Below are positions 37,065 to 47,352 of a stretch of DNA of 64,000 nt, in pieces (position 1 is the first letter of the stretch; every line of letters starts with the position of its first letter). A model generated the notes under the pieces. The model worked only from the letters and a program-made list of their open reading frames with translations. It was not told the origin of the DNA and searched no databases. This DNA comes from Chitinophagales bacterium. Lineage in GTDB: Bacteria; Bacteroidota; Bacteroidia; Chitinophagales; LD1. The position numbers were made by a program, and so were the translations under genes. The stretch spans positions 1 to 64,000 of the forward strand of contig JAEUVA010000010.1 of assembly GCA_016787045.1 (NCBI GenBank). Reading direction: 5' to 3'.

Positions 37065-37157
37065 AGTAATAAAATTACAAAAGTTGTTTTTAGTAAACAC
37101 CATTGCAAAGAGCATATTTTGCTTGAAACACTTTGGTTGTGCTTCTAACGCTCAGCA

Positions 37158-37195
37158 TAAAAAAAATGCTCAAACCGTTAATCAGTTTGAGCATT
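37158..37195 (-). terminator. Intrinsic terminator of tRNA-Cys
   Basis: A perfect 10-bp stem, ATGCTCAAAC with GTTTGAGCAT, lies just after tRNA-Cys on the minus strand and is followed by eight T residues. Confidence 0.9.
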
Positions 37196-37203
37196 GTAAA
37201 GTG

Positions 37204-37274
37204 AGGTCGGAAGCGGATTTGAACCGCTGTACGAGCTTTTGCAGAGCTCTGCCTAACCTCTCGGCCATCCGACC
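37204..37274 (-). tRNA. tRNA-Cys (anticodon GCA)
   Basis: 71 nt on the minus strand. The acceptor stem is GGTCGGA/TCCGACC, the D-arm GCC/GGC, the anticodon arm GAGCT-CTGCAAA-AGCTC with GCA at positions 34-36, and the T-arm AGCGG-TTCAAAT-CCGCT. The discriminator base is T, the identity element of tRNA-Cys. CCA is not encoded. Confidence 0.97.
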
Positions 37275-37340
37275 CTACGGAGGGGCAGCAAATGTAATCA
37301 GGTTTGTATAACCTCAAAACAATTTCATACAGCCGCATAA

Positions 37341-37369
37341 AAAAGCCCGAGGCATATCCCCGGGCTTTT
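37341..37369 (-). terminator. Intrinsic terminator of the HU gene
   Basis: On the minus strand AAAAGCCCGGGG and CCTCGGGCTTTT pair with one mismatch around ATATG and end in TTTTTT. It lies 20 nt after the HU stop. Confidence 0.88.
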
Positions 37370-37389
37370 CTAAACTAAAAAGCACAACA

Positions 37390-37665
37390 CTACTTGTTTA
37401 CTTTCTTAGCTAACTCGGCACCTGCTTTAAACTTGGCCACTTTTTTGGCTTTAATGTTTATCTCTTTTCCGGTTTGTGGGTTGCGGCCTTTACGGGCAGA
37501 GCGCTTGCTTACAGAAAAAGTTCCGAAGCCCACCAATGTTACTTTTCCGCCTTTTGCTAATGTTCCGGTTACTGCGTTCAGCACGGCATCTAGTGCATCA
37601 CCTGCCTGGCTTTTGCTCAGCTTGGCATCCTTCGCAATCTTTTCTACTAATTCGCCTTTGTTCAT
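37390..37665 (-). CDS. HU-family DNA-binding protein
   Basis: 91 aa starting at [11 protein letters not shown] (37665); the open frame to 37728 would add 21 atypical residues. The canonical HU features are [22 protein letters not shown] with the DNA-bending arm, and [16 protein letters not shown] at the end. A histone-like nucleoid protein that bends DNA without strong sequence preference. Monocistronic, with terminator at 37341-37369. Confidence 0.96.
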   Translation of the reverse strand: MNKGELVEKIAKDAKLSKSQAGDALDAVLNAVTGTLAKGGKVTLVGFGTFSVSKRSARKGRNPQTGKEINIKAKKVAKFKAGAELAKKVNK

Positions 37666-37848
37666 GTGTAAATAATTTTTTGGGTTAGTGAATAATGTGC
37701 GGCAAATATATCGGCACAGGTATGCCATGCAAATACGTTGTGCTGAAAGTGTGGATAATTGCGGGTTTCAGCAGTTTTTCATTTTTTAGAATCGTGAATT
37801 TGTTTTGCCAAAAATTACGTTTACTGTAGTGATCCACATCTCACCGCT

Positions 37849-38046
37849 ATGAAAAAAATCATTCTTCTATTTTCACTACTTACAGGGCTGATAATGATAA
37901 CTCCATCGTGCAACCGCAATAAAATTGCTTGCCCTACTTATGCAGATAGCTTTCCGGATCAGAAAAAGAGAAAGAAAAACAAGCCCGATATCCCCAAACC
38001 TTCTAAACCCAAAAGTGGAGTTTTGCCAAAGGGATATGGCAAGTAA
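37849..38046 (+). CDS. Small lipoprotein with basic, Pro-rich tail
   Basis: 65 aa. A type II signal peptide ends in the lipobox ITPSC (Cys21), then NRNKIACPTYADSF, then a Lys/Pro-rich tail (KKRKKNKPDIPKPSKPKSG). Short lipoproteins of this pattern, with CPTY-D-F after the lipobox, are frequent in Bacteroidota and unassigned. It may bind an anionic partner such as peptidoglycan or LPS, but this is speculation. Confidence 0.72.
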   Translation: MKKIILLFSLLTGLIMITPSCNRNKIACPTYADSFPDQKKRKKNKPDIPKPSKPKSGVLPKGYGK

Positions 38047-38121
38047 TGCTGCACTGTACCTAACATAAAAATGCACTCCAAGTTGTAGAACATAATTTTT
38101 AATGTTGCTCAAAAATCGGTA

Positions 38122-39186
38122 GTGCGCATACTTTTTCTTACCCCTTATCCTCGTGGTTCAGCCCCATCGCAGCGGTTTAGGTTTGAGCATTACTACCAAA
38201 CGCTTACCGATAGTGGTATTTCATTTCACACACAATCATTTTTAGATGATAAGGCATGGAGCGTTTTGTATCAACAGGGAATGTTGTTGCAAAAAGCAGC
38301 AGCTATCTTTCGTGGTTTTTTGCGGAGAACATTTTGCCTGTTTACACTTACCCGATACGATTTTGTTTTTATACACCGTGAGGCAGCACCCGTTGGTCCG
38401 CCAATTTTTGAATGGTGTATGGCTAGAGTGTTTCGCAAAAAAATTATTTATGATTTTGATGATGCCATTTGGTTGCCCAACGCCTCTGATGCCAACCGAT
38501 TTGCTTCATCCGTAAAGTATTATCATAAAGTAGCATCTATATGTAGGTGGGCATGTAAAATATCGGTTGGCAATGATTTTTTGGCCGATTACGCTCGGCA
38601 GTTCAATACCAATGTGCAGGTAATGCCAACCGTAGTGGATACGGAAAAGGTGTACCGGCAATTGAAAGATCAAGATACGCCTACAGTGGTAGTAGGGTGG
38701 ACAGGCACCCACTCCACCATTCGGTTTTTAGAGCCATTGCTACCGCTGGTATTAAAGGTATGCCACGAAACAAACGCACATTTTTTAGTTATAGCAGATA
38801 AGAGTCCGGCAATAGACTTTGAAAAATTTGAATTTGTAAAATGGAAAGAAGAAACAGAAGCAGAAGATGTATTGCGGATGAATATTGGTATTATGCCATT
38901 GGGTGAAGATGACTGGAGTAAAGGCAAATGCGGATTTAAGGCCATACAATACATGGCGCTTGGTATTCCTGCAATTGTTTCACCGGTAGGGGTTAATTCA
39001 AAAATTGTTGACCATAACACCAACGGTTTTCTGTGCAACAACGACCAAGAATGGGAAGCCGCTTTGCGCAAATTGATTGCAGATGCGGCACTCCGTACAG
39101 TAATGGGCAAAGCTGCACAACTTAAAATACGCACTCAGTATTCAAAACAGGCATGGAGCAATGGGTTTCTGAAACTTTTTTCTTAG
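38122..39186 (+). CDS. Glycosyltransferase, GT4-like
   Basis: 354 aa, start GTG at 38122 (RILFLTPYPRGSAPSQRFRF). The N-terminal domain has the GT-B start and YDFDDAIWLPN. The C-terminal half has VVVGWTGTHSTIRFLEPLL, MNIGIMPLGEDDWSKGKCGFKAIQYMALGIP (donor binding with the conserved acidic and K-x-G-F-K segment) and IVSPVGVN. It is soluble or membrane-peripheral and likely acts in surface glycan assembly. It is isolated from other glycan genes. Substrates unknown. Confidence 0.88.
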   Translation: MRILFLTPYPRGSAPSQRFRFEHYYQTLTDSGISFHTQSFLDDKAWSVLYQQGMLLQKAAAIFRGFLRRTFCLFTLTRYDFVFIHREAAPVGPPIFEWCMARVFRKKIIYDFDDAIWLPNASDANRFASSVKYYHKVASICRWACKISVGNDFLADYARQFNTNVQVMPTVVDTEKVYRQLKDQDTPTVVVGWTGTHSTIRFLEPLLPLVLKVCHETNAHFLVIADKSPAIDFEKFEFVKWKEETEAEDVLRMNIGIMPLGEDDWSKGKCGFKAIQYMALGIPAIVSPVGVNSKIVDHNTNGFLCNNDQEWEAALRKLIADAALRTVMGKAAQLKIRTQYSKQAWSNGFLKLFS

Positions 39187-39265
39187 CCGAGCCATTGTAC
39201 TGCTCATTTGAAGTTGCTTAGCGTTTCGGTTTAAGGTTTATTTTCGTTCAATGAAAAACCAAACT

Positions 39266-39547
39266 ATGAAGAATGTTTTTGTAATTGCCACAGTGCTTGT
39301 GCTATATTCCTGCAATGGTAAGCTACCCGTAAACAGCAACGAACCCACTGCTCCGGCCCCCAAAGAAACCAACTATCGGGCAGATATGCTTTCCGAAAAA
39401 ACAGACTATGTATGTGGTATGGAAATGCACGATGGCGGAATTGCCGATACAGCGCACTATGAGGGCAAGGTGTATGGATTTTGTCATGAAGACTGTAAAA
39501 AAGAATTTTTGAAAGCACCGCAGCAATACCTCTCGGCTGCTAAATAA
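39266..39547 (+). CDS. YHS-domain lipoprotein
   Basis: 93 aa from MKNVFVIATV (39266); an upstream ATG at 39251 exists, but TATTTTCG at 39239-39246 looks like a -7 box and would leave it with almost no leader. The lipobox LYSC is followed by a linker and the YHS domain: DYVCGMEMHDGGIADTAHYEGKVYGF and CHEDCKKEFLKAPQQY. YHS domains bind heavy metals (for example in copper ATPases). Its stop is 6 nt before fabH, yet no functional link is obvious. Confidence 0.85.
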   Translation: MKNVFVIATVLVLYSCNGKLPVNSNEPTAPAPKETNYRADMLSEKTDYVCGMEMHDGGIADTAHYEGKVYGFCHEDCKKEFLKAPQQYLSAAK

Positions 39548-39553
39548 ACGCAC

Positions 39554-40552
39554 ATGCCAAACAGCAAAATAACCGGAGTGGGAATGTACGTTCCCGAACA
39601 GGTGGTAACCAACAAAGACCTCTCAAAGTTGATGGACACCACCGATGAATGGATAATAGAGCGCACCGGAATAAAAGAGCGCAGGTTTTTTAAAGAAGGC
39701 GAAGACACCGTTTCTAAAATGGGTGCCAACGCAGCAGAACAAGCGCTGCTGCGTGCAGGTAAAAAACCCGAAGATGTGGACTTTATTGTTTTTGCTACCC
39801 TTAGTTCAGACTATAATTTTCCGGGCAGCGGAGTATTGATGCAACGCAAACTACCCTTTCGTCAAATAGGGGCCTTAGATGTTCGGGCACAATGCTCAGG
39901 TTTTATTTATGCCCTAAGTGTAGCCGACCAGTACATCAAAAGCGGTACATACAAAACCGTTTTAGTGGTAGGCAGCGAGGTGCAAAGCAATGTATTTGAG
40001 CTAAGTGACAGAGGCCGTAATATGGCGGTGATATTTGGCGATGGTGCCGGAGCGGTGGTGTTAGAAGCCACAGACGAAAAGGACAAAGGAATACTCGGCA
40101 CTAAGTTACACAGCGATGGGCGCTTTGCCGAGGAGCTTTATTTAGAGCACCCCGGCAGCAGACGTAAGCAGCGCTACAGCCCCGATATGATTGAGAAAGG
40201 AGAGTTGCTGCCCTACATGAATGGTAAATTGGTTTTTATGAATGCCATTAAATATTTCCCCGAAGTAATTAGAGAAGTATTGACCGAAAGTAATTTGAAA
40301 GAAACCGATTTAGACCTGCTTATACCGCACCAGGCCAATGCACGCATCACAGCGGCAGTACAAAAAGAAATGAACTTGCCCGATAGCAAAGTGGTGAGTA
40401 ACATTCATAAGTATGGCAATACTACAGCCGCCTCTATCCCCATTGCGCTTTGCGAGGCATGGCAAGAAGGCCGCATTAAAGAAGGCGACTTAATCTGCAT
40501 GGCCGGATTTGGCTCCGGCTTTATGTGGGCTAGCGCATTAATTCGTTGGTAG
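39554..40552 (+). CDS. fabH: 3-oxoacyl-ACP synthase III (KASIII)
   Basis: 332 aa. The catalytic triad motifs are C114 in [12 protein letters not shown], His in [11 protein letters not shown], and Asn in [11 protein letters not shown]. It has the start [21 protein letters not shown]. It condenses acyl-CoA with malonyl-ACP to begin fatty acid synthesis in the cytoplasm. Typical FabH genes sit with plsX and rpmF; this one does not, so it may be a paralog that uses other primers. The [15 protein letters not shown] segment is standard. Confidence 0.94.
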   Translation: MPNSKITGVGMYVPEQVVTNKDLSKLMDTTDEWIIERTGIKERRFFKEGEDTVSKMGANAAEQALLRAGKKPEDVDFIVFATLSSDYNFPGSGVLMQRKLPFRQIGALDVRAQCSGFIYALSVADQYIKSGTYKTVLVVGSEVQSNVFELSDRGRNMAVIFGDGAGAVVLEATDEKDKGILGTKLHSDGRFAEELYLEHPGSRRKQRYSPDMIEKGELLPYMNGKLVFMNAIKYFPEVIREVLTESNLKETDLDLLIPHQANARITAAVQKEMNLPDSKVVSNIHKYGNTTAASIPIALCEAWQEGRIKEGDLICMAGFGSGFMWASALIRW

Positions 40553-40713
40553 CCGCCTTTAATACCCAATACCACCATCTTTTTTTGAATGCCATTGAAC
40601 CTTTTTATAGGGTGTGGTCTAAGCCACGCAATCAACTTATTGGCTGTTTAATTATCGGCTATTCTATTCTCAAAAAACGTACTACTTACGCATTCCGAAA
40701 ACAAAACTCAAGT

Positions 40714-43700
40714 ATGAACTTCAGAATCATTTACCTTTTCACTGCAATCCTTTTACTGGCACAAAACAACATCAGCGCGCAGGATCGTTGTGGTACTATG
40801 CAGCATTTGCAAATGCTCAAACAACAAGATCCAAAGTTGGAGCACACCATGCAAGACATGGAAAATCATGTACAGCAATACGTAGCCAACTGGCAGCCCG
40901 ATCCTAATCGTGCTGTTATCACCATTCCGGTAGTGGTACATGTGGTGTACAACACAGCGGCACAGAACATTAGCGATGCGCAAATTCAATCGCAAATTAC
41001 AGCGCTTAACAACGATTTTCGTAAACTTAATACCGACTGGACAAATACACCCTCCGTATGGCAAGGTTTAGTGGCCGATTGCCAGATACAGTTTTGCCTG
41101 GCCACGCGCGACCCTAACGGAGCTACCACCACAGGTATTATTCGCAAGTCCACCACATCTACTTCGTTTTCTACAAACGATAATGTAAAGTACAACTCCT
41201 CTGGCGGAAGCAACGCTTGGCCAGCATCATCATATCTTAATTTGTGGGTATGTAATATAAGTGGCTCGGTTTTGGGTTATGCTCAGTTTCCCGGGGGGCC
41301 TGCAGCTACAGATGGTGTGGTTATTGACTACCAAAATTTTGGAACTACCGGTACGGCTCAGTCGCCATTCAACAAAGGCAGAACAGGTACACATGAAGTA
41401 GGACACTGGTTGGGCTTGTATCATATTTGGGGAGATGATGGTAGCTCTTGCAGTGGCACTGACCAAGTGAGCGATACCCCCAATCAGGCCGATGAAAATT
41501 ACAATTGCCCGTCATTCCCCACAGTATCTTGCAGCAATGGCCCCAATGGCGATATGTTTATGAACTACATGGATTATGTAAACGATGCCTGTATGGTAAT
41601 GTTTACTAATGGACAAAGTGCCCGCATGAATGCTTTTTTGGCTTCGGGTGGTTCGCGCTTTTCGCTACAATCATCATTAGGTTGCCAAGGCACAACTACC
41701 GCTCCCGTAGCTTCGTTTACGGGAACTCCTACCAACGTATGCCCGGGCAGCACAGTTCAGTTCAACAACACTTCTACAGGCACTATTACCTCATACAGTT
41801 GGACATTTGCCGGAGGTACACCAGCAACTTCTACTGCACAAAACCCAACAGTAACCTACAATACTGCAGGTACCTATACGGTTACATTAACGGTGAGTGG
41901 CCCTAACGGAAGCAACACCTCTACCCAAACCAATTATATTACTGTGGCCGGTGCCACGGCATTACCTTTAGTGCAGGGTTTTGAAGCCACTACTTTTCCA
42001 CCCGCCAACTGGACTATCACCAATGGCGATGGAGCTACTACTTGGGTTCGCACTACAAGCGCCAGCGGTTTTGGTACTTCTACTGCATGTGCGTATGTTA
42101 ATTGCTACAACTACGCTAACGCTACCAATCAAAAAGATTGGTTGATTACCCCATCTTACAATTTCAATGGGGTTACCTTAGGAAGAATTAAGTGGGATTA
42201 TGCTTATGCTGCCTACAACACACAATCTACTTATGCAGATTCATTAGCGGTGTATTACTCTACCAATTGTGGCAGCACTTGGAATTTGCTCTGGGTACGG
42301 GGTGGCACTGCTCTGGGCACTGCTAATAACACTACTAACCAGTTTGTTCCATCCGCTTCTCAATGGAAGCGCGACTCTGTAGCCCTCAGCAATTTATCAG
42401 GGCAAAGCAATGTGCGCTTCGCTTTTGTAAGCACTAATAAGTATGGTAACAACATGTTTTTAGATAATGTAAACATCTATGCCGTAAACACCGGAGCCAC
42501 TGCACCTGTTGCCGATTTTGTAGGAACCCCTACAACGGTTGTTGCCGGCAACTCAGTTACTTTTACTGACTTATCTACCAATTCGCCTACATCATGGAGT
42601 TGGCAGTTTCCGGGAGCGGCTACTACAACTTCTACTCAACAAAACCCTACTATTACATATAATACTCCGGGCACATATAATGTATCGCTCACAGCATCTA
42701 ACTCCGGTGGCTCAAACAGTGTAACCAAAACAGCTTACATTACTGTGATTGCGCAAGGTGGCGGCTCACAAAGCTGCGATACGCTATCTAATTTTGCGGT
42801 GAACGATACACTCACTTATTATCAGTATAACCCAGCCGGTGGTGCTACGGGCTATGTAACAGGGCACAATAGTTATCAAGACAAAGCATTTGCAGAGTAT
42901 TATCCTAATGCCACATCTGCACAGGTTACAGGGGCATTGTTTTTGTTTTCAAAAGCAAAAACGCTCAACCCGGCTACTTCTTCTATTGCCGTAAAGGTTT
43001 GGAATGCCAACGGCACAAACAATAAACCGGGCACTATATTGGCTACGCAAAACGTATTGATAAATTCTATAACCCCACAAGTAACCAATGGGCAGTACAC
43101 CGCAGTGAACTTTACAACACCGCCCACAGTTACCGGCAATTTCTACATCGGTTTTGAATTGACTTACTTAACCGGTGATACAGTTGCTATATATTCATCC
43201 ACCTTTTACTCACCTAACCCCGATAGAGGTTGGTACCAAGAAAGTGACAATAACTGGTATCCGTTTGATTCGCTTTTTGGCGGTGGTTTTGGAATTGAGA
43301 TTGCTGCATTTCCAATACTGTGTACTTCTAGCGGAGGAGGCCCTGTGGCTAACTTTACAGCAACGCCTACTTCGGTTTGTGCCGGTAAATCGGTGTCGTT
43401 TACCAGTACTTCCACAGGCAGCCCAACATCCTACAGCTGGCAGTTTCCGGGCGGTACACCCAGCGTTTCTACTTCTACCAACCCTACGGTTACATACAAC
43501 AACGCAGGCACATATAATGTAACGCTTACGGTATCTAGTGCCAGTGGTAATAACACCAAAACCCAAACCGCATTTATTGTAGTGAATGCACTGCCGGATG
43601 TAACCGTGAGTGCTACGCCTGTGTCTTGTTTTGGTCAAAGCACCGGCTCTGCAACTGCATCAGCCACCGGCTCTTCTCCGTTTACTTATGCATGGAGCGG

Positions 43701-45411
43701 AGGAGGTAGCGCAGCCACCATTAGCAGCAAACCAGCAGGTGCATACTCTGTTACCGTAACCGATAACAAGCAATGTTCTACAAGTGCGGTGGTCAATATA
43801 TCGCAACCGGTATCTGCTTTAGTAGCGGCAACATCGGGTGTAAATGCCAGTTGTAGTTTGCAAAACGGAACTGCTACCGGCTCTGCCACCGGAGGTGCAG
43901 GCGGCTATACGTACAGTTGGAATAATGGCGGCAACACCGAAACTATTGCAAACCTGGGTGCAGGTAACTACACCGTTACAGTTACTGATGCCAACGGTTG
44001 TACATCTTCCTCATCTGTGGCTTTAACATCCAGCACAGTTACTTTTGTAGTGAATCTGAATATCACCAACGCCAGTTGCAGCCAAAACAACGGTGCAGTG
44101 GCGGTAGCCGGTTTTGGTAGCCAAACGGGGATTACTTACCAGTGGAGCAATGGCGCGAATACCAATTTTGTTTCATCATTGGCTCCCGGTACGTATAGTG
44201 TAACCGTAACAAAACCTGACGGATGCACCGCCAGCGGTACCGCTAACGTGTTGAACGGTGGCAGCAACGTATTGCTCACCCCTAACAGTACCAACGCTGC
44301 TTGCGGCAGCGCCAACGGATCAGCAACAGTAAGCGCAACAGGCGGACAAGTGCCATATACGTATTTATGGAGTACAGGAGCTACTACTACTGTGTTGAAC
44401 AATGTAGCTGCGGGTAGCTACACAGTTTCAGTTACCGATGCCAACGGTTGCAGTACATCTACAGTTGCTAATGTAAGCAATGCCAATGCACCAAATGTGG
44501 GCATCACTACTATTTCGCCAACCTGTTTTGGCCAAAGCACAGGTGGTGCAAATGCTGTAGTGAGTTCTGGCACTGCGCCCTATACTTATTTGTGGAGCAA
44601 TGCGGCCTCTACAGCTAACATCAGTAATGTGCCGGCAGGCAGCTATATTGTAACCGTAACAGATGCTAACGGTTGTAAGTCAATACAGACAGCCACCATC
44701 AATCAACCTTCGGCAATACAAATTGTTCCGGCTATTACAGCTACTACATGTGGCAGCGCTAATGGAAGTATATCAATAGGTGCTTCGGGGGGCAATGGAA
44801 ATTACAACATTAGTTGGAGTAATGGCGCTACTACGGCACAAATTACCAATCTGGCATCTGGAACTTACGGAGTGACCATTACAGATGGTGCCGGCTGCAC
44901 AGCTAATCAAACTTATACCGTGGGTAGTAGTAGCCCGGTTAGTGTAAACGCTACGGTGCAAAGCCCTACATCTCAGGGGGCAGCCAATGGCTCTATCACC
45001 GCTACTGCATCTGGCGGAACCCCACCATATACTTACAGTTGGAGCAACGGACAAATAGGAGCTACGGCTACAAGTATCAGTAATGGGGTATATTACGTAA
45101 CAGTATCTGATGTATCGGGCTGTACGCAGGTGCAGGAAGTAACCGTTTACGTTAGCTCAGTTAGCGAGACAAACGAATCGCTAAACATTTTACTGTATCC
45201 AAATCCCGTAAGCCATGTATTAACTATTGCCGGAATACCTGCCGGAGAGCGTTTGAATTTAGCTGTTTATGACGCTACAGGCAGATTAGTAGAGGTAAAA
45301 AATATTATGGGCGATACTGTGATAAATACTCAAGAGTGGGCGCAGGGTGTTTACACTGCACAAGTCAAATTGAACAATGCGGTAAAAGTTTACCGTATTG
45401 TGAAAAAATAA
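40714..45411 (+). CDS. M43 (pappalysin-like) metalloprotease with PKD and SprB repeats, T9SS cargo
   Basis: 1565 aa from MNFRIIYLF (40714); the frame is open back to 40546 but the signal peptide begins here (NNISAQ end). The zinc site is [11 protein letters not shown] (residues 227-237) with the Met-turn [19 protein letters not shown]. Then come a PKD domain, a choice-of-anchor-J-like jelly roll ([20 protein letters not shown]), two more PKD domains, an intervening beta domain, seven SprB repeats (43600-45123) and a T9SS type A tail ([14 protein letters not shown]). It would be exported to the surface and cut proteins. SprB repeats are known from gliding adhesins. Confidence 0.93.
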   Translation: MNFRIIYLFTAILLLAQNNISAQDRCGTMQHLQMLKQQDPKLEHTMQDMENHVQQYVANWQPDPNRAVITIPVVVHVVYNTAAQNISDAQIQSQITALNNDFRKLNTDWTNTPSVWQGLVADCQIQFCLATRDPNGATTTGIIRKSTTSTSFSTNDNVKYNSSGGSNAWPASSYLNLWVCNISGSVLGYAQFPGGPAATDGVVIDYQNFGTTGTAQSPFNKGRTGTHEVGHWLGLYHIWGDDGSSCSGTDQVSDTPNQADENYNCPSFPTVSCSNGPNGDMFMNYMDYVNDACMVMFTNGQSARMNAFLASGGSRFSLQSSLGCQGTTTAPVASFTGTPTNVCPGSTVQFNNTSTGTITSYSWTFAGGTPATSTAQNPTVTYNTAGTYTVTLTVSGPNGSNTSTQTNYITVAGATALPLVQGFEATTFPPANWTITNGDGATTWVRTTSASGFGTSTACAYVNCYNYANATNQKDWLITPSYNFNGVTLGRIKWDYAYAAYNTQSTYADSLAVYYSTNCGSTWNLLWVRGGTALGTANNTTNQFVPSASQWKRDSVALSNLSGQSNVRFAFVSTNKYGNNMFLDNVNIYAVNTGATAPVADFVGTPTTVVAGNSVTFTDLSTNSPTSWSWQFPGAATTTSTQQNPTITYNTPGTYNVSLTASNSGGSNSVTKTAYITVIAQGGGSQSCDTLSNFAVNDTLTYYQYNPAGGATGYVTGHNSYQDKAFAEYYPNATSAQVTGALFLFSKAKTLNPATSSIAVKVWNANGTNNKPGTILATQNVLINSITPQVTNGQYTAVNFTTPPTVTGNFYIGFELTYLTGDTVAIYSSTFYSPNPDRGWYQESDNNWYPFDSLFGGGFGIEIAAFPILCTSSGGGPVANFTATPTSVCAGKSVSFTSTSTGSPTSYSWQFPGGTPSVSTSTNPTVTYNNAGTYNVTLTVSSASGNNTKTQTAFIVVNALPDVTVSATPVSCFGQSTGSATASATGSSPFTYAWSGGGSAATISSKPAGAYSVTVTDNKQCSTSAVVNISQPVSALVAATSGVNASCSLQNGTATGSATGGAGGYTYSWNNGGNTETIANLGAGNYTVTVTDANGCTSSSSVALTSSTVTFVVNLNITNASCSQNNGAVAVAGFGSQTGITYQWSNGANTNFVSSLAPGTYSVTVTKPDGCTASGTANVLNGGSNVLLTPNSTNAACGSANGSATVSATGGQVPYTYLWSTGATTTVLNNVAAGSYTVSVTDANGCSTSTVANVSNANAPNVGITTISPTCFGQSTGGANAVVSSGTAPYTYLWSNAASTANISNVPAGSYIVTVTDANGCKSIQTATINQPSAIQIVPAITATTCGSANGSISIGASGGNGNYNISWSNGATTAQITNLASGTYGVTITDGAGCTANQTYTVGSSSPVSVNATVQSPTSQGAANGSITATASGGTPPYTYSWSNGQIGATATSISNGVYYVTVSDVSGCTQVQEVTVYVSSVSETNESLNILLYPNPVSHVLTIAGIPAGERLNLAVYDATGRLVEVKNIMGDTVINTQEWAQGVYTAQVKLNNAVKVYRIVKK
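43600..45123 (+). repeat. Seven SprB-type repeats within the M43 protease gene
   Basis: Seven degenerate units of about 70 residues, each ending in a motif like [13 protein letters not shown] and containing YTYxWSxG. They are diverged at the DNA level, so the repeats are old rather than recently expanded. Confidence 0.85.
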
Positions 45412-45431
45412 GCAGCGCTTAATCTTTTTTT

Positions 45432-45474
45432 AAAGCGGAGGTAACCGACAAGGTTATCTCCGCTTTGTTTTTTT
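45432..45474 (+). terminator. Terminator of the M43 gene, overlapping the 3' end of tag
   Basis: AAAGCGGAGGTAACC pairs with GGTTATCTCCGCTTT (one G-T pair) around GACAA and is followed by GTTTTTTT. The 3' arm and T-run lie inside the last codons of the convergent tag gene. Confidence 0.9.
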
Positions 45475-46053
45475 GTGGCAAGTATTCAAGTGATCATCTA
45501 CCAAACCCATAGCTTGCATAAATGCATAGCAGATGGTGCTGCCGCGAAATTTGAAACCCCGCTTGCCCATATCTTTGCTCATGGCATCTGAGATGGCGGA
45601 AGTTGGTTTTATGTCGCCAGGTTTAACAATAGCGTTTATCTGCGGTTTGTTCCCTACAAATTGCCATACATAATTGGAGAAAGAGCCAAACTCTTTTTGA
45701 ATTTCTATAAAGCGCTGAGCATTGTTTACAGCTGCCCGTATTTTTAGTTGATTACGGATAATACCGGCATCCAGCATTAGCGTTTGAATTTTTTGCTCAT
45801 CAAATTGGGCTACTTTTTTCACCTCAAAACCGGCAAATGCCTGGCGAAAGTTTTCGCGCTTTTTCAAAATAGTGAGCCAGCTTAAGCCGGCCTGAAAACT
45901 TTCCAAAATCAAAAATTCAAATAATTTTTTGTCATCATGAACGGGTTGCCCCCACTCCTCATCGTGGTATTTTATGTAGAGCGGATCATTTAAACACCAG
46001 TGGCAGCGGATTGGGTTTTTTGCACTTTCTTTTGTTTTAGCAATTTCGGGCAT
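45454..46053 (-). CDS. tag: DNA-3-methyladenine glycosylase I
   Basis: 199 aa. Tag motifs: RCHWCLNDPLYIKYHDEEWG at the N-terminus with a zinc-site Cys/His, FEFLILESFQAGLSWLTIL, the DEQKIQTLMLDAGIIRNQLKI segment, and KRGFKFRGSTICYAFMQAMG. The C-terminal HLNTCH supplies the remaining zinc ligands. It excises 3-methyladenine from alkylated DNA. The start is ATG at 46053; the first 16 residues are a variable extension. The last codons (KKTKRR) are encoded within the terminator of the convergent neighbour. Confidence 0.96.
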   Translation of the reverse strand: MPEIAKTKESAKNPIRCHWCLNDPLYIKYHDEEWGQPVHDDKKLFEFLILESFQAGLSWLTILKKRENFRQAFAGFEVKKVAQFDEQKIQTLMLDAGIIRNQLKIRAAVNNAQRFIEIQKEFGSFSNYVWQFVGNKPQINAIVKPGDIKPTSAISDAMSKDMGKRGFKFRGSTICYAFMQAMGLVDDHLNTCHKKTKRR

Positions 46054-46066
46054 GATGTTAGATTTG
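46031..46066 (+). promoter_or_regulatory. Candidate promoter for the lipoprotein at 46105
   Basis: TTTG at 46031-46034 and TAGATTTG at 46059-46066 (an exact TAnnTTTG box) are 24 nt apart, slightly long. The predicted start would give a leader of about 30 nt. It overlaps the first codons of tag on the other strand. Confidence 0.4.
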
Positions 46067-46104
46067 TAGAATAAATATTTTTAAAACCAATAAAAACCAA
46101 ATTT

Positions 46105-46317
46105 ATGAAATTGAAATTTTTTGCCCTGACTGCAGTTACTGCGTTGTTGTTTACCGGTATGTCTTCTTGTGTGCGTTGTGTAGTGTGTAAGGATAAAGAC
46201 AAGGAAACTAAGTTTAAAGTTTGCGATAAAGATTATGACAAAGAAGATGTAGATGATGCCATAGAATTCCAAGAGAATTTGGGCAACAAGTGCAGTGCTA
46301 CTCAAGAGATATACTAA
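46105..46317 (+). CDS. Small cysteine-rich lipoprotein
   Basis: 70 aa. The lipobox GMSSC is followed by VRCVVCKDKDKETKFKVCDKDYDKEDVDDAIEF and a final NKCSATQ, giving five cysteines including the lipidated one. The highly charged middle (K/D alternating) is unusual. It resembles the lipoprotein at 8589 in length, position of the paired cysteines after the lipobox, and the D-A-C or D-D-A segment before the last third. Its terminator at 46321-46351 follows the stop within 4 nt. Function unknown. Confidence 0.78.
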   Translation: MKLKFFALTAVTALLFTGMSSCVRCVVCKDKDKETKFKVCDKDYDKEDVDDAIEFQENLGNKCSATQEIY

Positions 46318-46320
46318 AAC

Positions 46321-46351
46321 AAAAAGCCCCGTTTCAACACGGGGCTTTTTT
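46321..46351. terminator. Bidirectional terminator between the lipoprotein and lpxD
   Basis: AAAAAGCCCCGT and ACGGGGCTTTTT form a perfect 12-bp stem around TTCAAC, giving T-runs on both strands. It serves the plus-strand lipoprotein and the minus-strand lpxD, whose stop is at 46354. Confidence 0.92.
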
Positions 46352-46353
46352 CA

Positions 46354-47289
46354 TTACAAGCGTTTTAGTTTTTCCCAAAGTTCGGGCAATTTTTTAATTA
46401 TCGCTACTTGCCGGGCAAAAGTACGCGCCTCTACAACCGGGTAACCGATGTAGGTTTTTCCGCCTTCAATATTGTTGGGCACTGCGCTCATAGCCATTAC
46501 TACAGCACCATCACCAATTTCTATGTTTTTGTTTACAGCAACTTTGCCGTAGAGCGTAACCCCGTTGCCAACTTTAGTATTACCGGCAATGCCTACCTGT
46601 GCGGCTAATATGCAATGCTCTCCAATTTTCACATCGTGGCCAATATGTACTTGGCTGTCTAATTTTGTTCCCATACCAATAAAGGTGTCAGATGAAACTC
46701 CCGCGTCTATTGTACTTCCGGCACCAACTTCCACATCATCGGCAATCACTACCCGTCCGGCAGAGTGCATTTTATCGTAATGTGTTTTTTGTTTTTTGTA
46801 ATAAAAGGCATCAGCCCCAACGGTTGCGTTGGCGTGAATGATTACGTTATTGCCAATTTGTGTGTAAGGGTAAATAGTGGCATTGGCGTGTATCACACAG
46901 TGGTCTCCAATCACTACTTTTTCGCCTATGCAGGCATTGGGATGTATAAAAGTATTACTGCCAATTACAGCACTATCCGCAATGTTTTTAGTGGAGAAAA
47001 GTTCCGGCTTATATTTTTTTGCAATTGTGCTGTATGCTTCAAAAGGATTGGAGTGAAACAAAAGTGTTTTGCCTTCGGGGGCTTCTACTTTTTTGTTGAT
47101 GAGGATGAATGTAGCGGCACTCTTTAGTGTAAAGTCATAGTATTTTTCGTGATCCACAAATGTAATATCACCCAAATTTACATTATGAATTTCATTAATT
47201 CCTAAAACTACCGCATCATCATTGCCAATGACTTCGGCACCTGTGAGTTGAGCAATAGCGGCTACCGGTATAGGGGCTTCAAACTTCAT
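46354..47289 (-). CDS. lpxD: LpxD-like UDP-3-O-acylglucosamine N-acyltransferase
   Basis: 311 aa. The N-terminal uridine-binding domain (about residues 1-95, PVAAIAQLTGAEVIG, VDHEKYYDFTLKSAATFILI) precedes hexapeptide repeats (IGSNTFIHPNACIGEKVVIGDHCVI ...) and a histidine-bearing turn (QVHIGHDVKIG). The C-terminus (YIGYPVVEARTFARQVAIIKKLPEL) is helical. LpxD adds the second 3-hydroxyacyl chain to UDP-acyl-GlcN in lipid A synthesis. The usual lpxC/fabZ neighbours are absent, so it may be the second, divergent LpxD copy seen in Bacteroidota. Confidence 0.88.
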   Translation of the reverse strand: MKFEAPIPVAAIAQLTGAEVIGNDDAVVLGINEIHNVNLGDITFVDHEKYYDFTLKSAATFILINKKVEAPEGKTLLFHSNPFEAYSTIAKKYKPELFSTKNIADSAVIGSNTFIHPNACIGEKVVIGDHCVIHANATIYPYTQIGNNVIIHANATVGADAFYYKKQKTHYDKMHSAGRVVIADDVEVGAGSTIDAGVSSDTFIGMGTKLDSQVHIGHDVKIGEHCILAAQVGIAGNTKVGNGVTLYGKVAVNKNIEIGDGAVVMAMSAVPNNIEGGKTYIGYPVVEARTFARQVAIIKKLPELWEKLKRL

Positions 47290-47352
47290 GTGGGTGAATT
47301 TAGAAAACTAACTCATCCAAAGAGTTGAAGTGTTATTTGCTGCAAATACATA

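Noticed and set aside
40546..40713. N-terminal extension of the M43 protease frame
   Set aside because: It overlaps the end of fabH and precedes an obvious signal peptide starting at 40714.
43600..45123. Possible CRISPR or tandem DNA repeat
   Set aside because: The periodicity is at protein level (SprB repeats of about 70 aa); the DNA units are diverged and contain no direct-repeat/spacer pattern.
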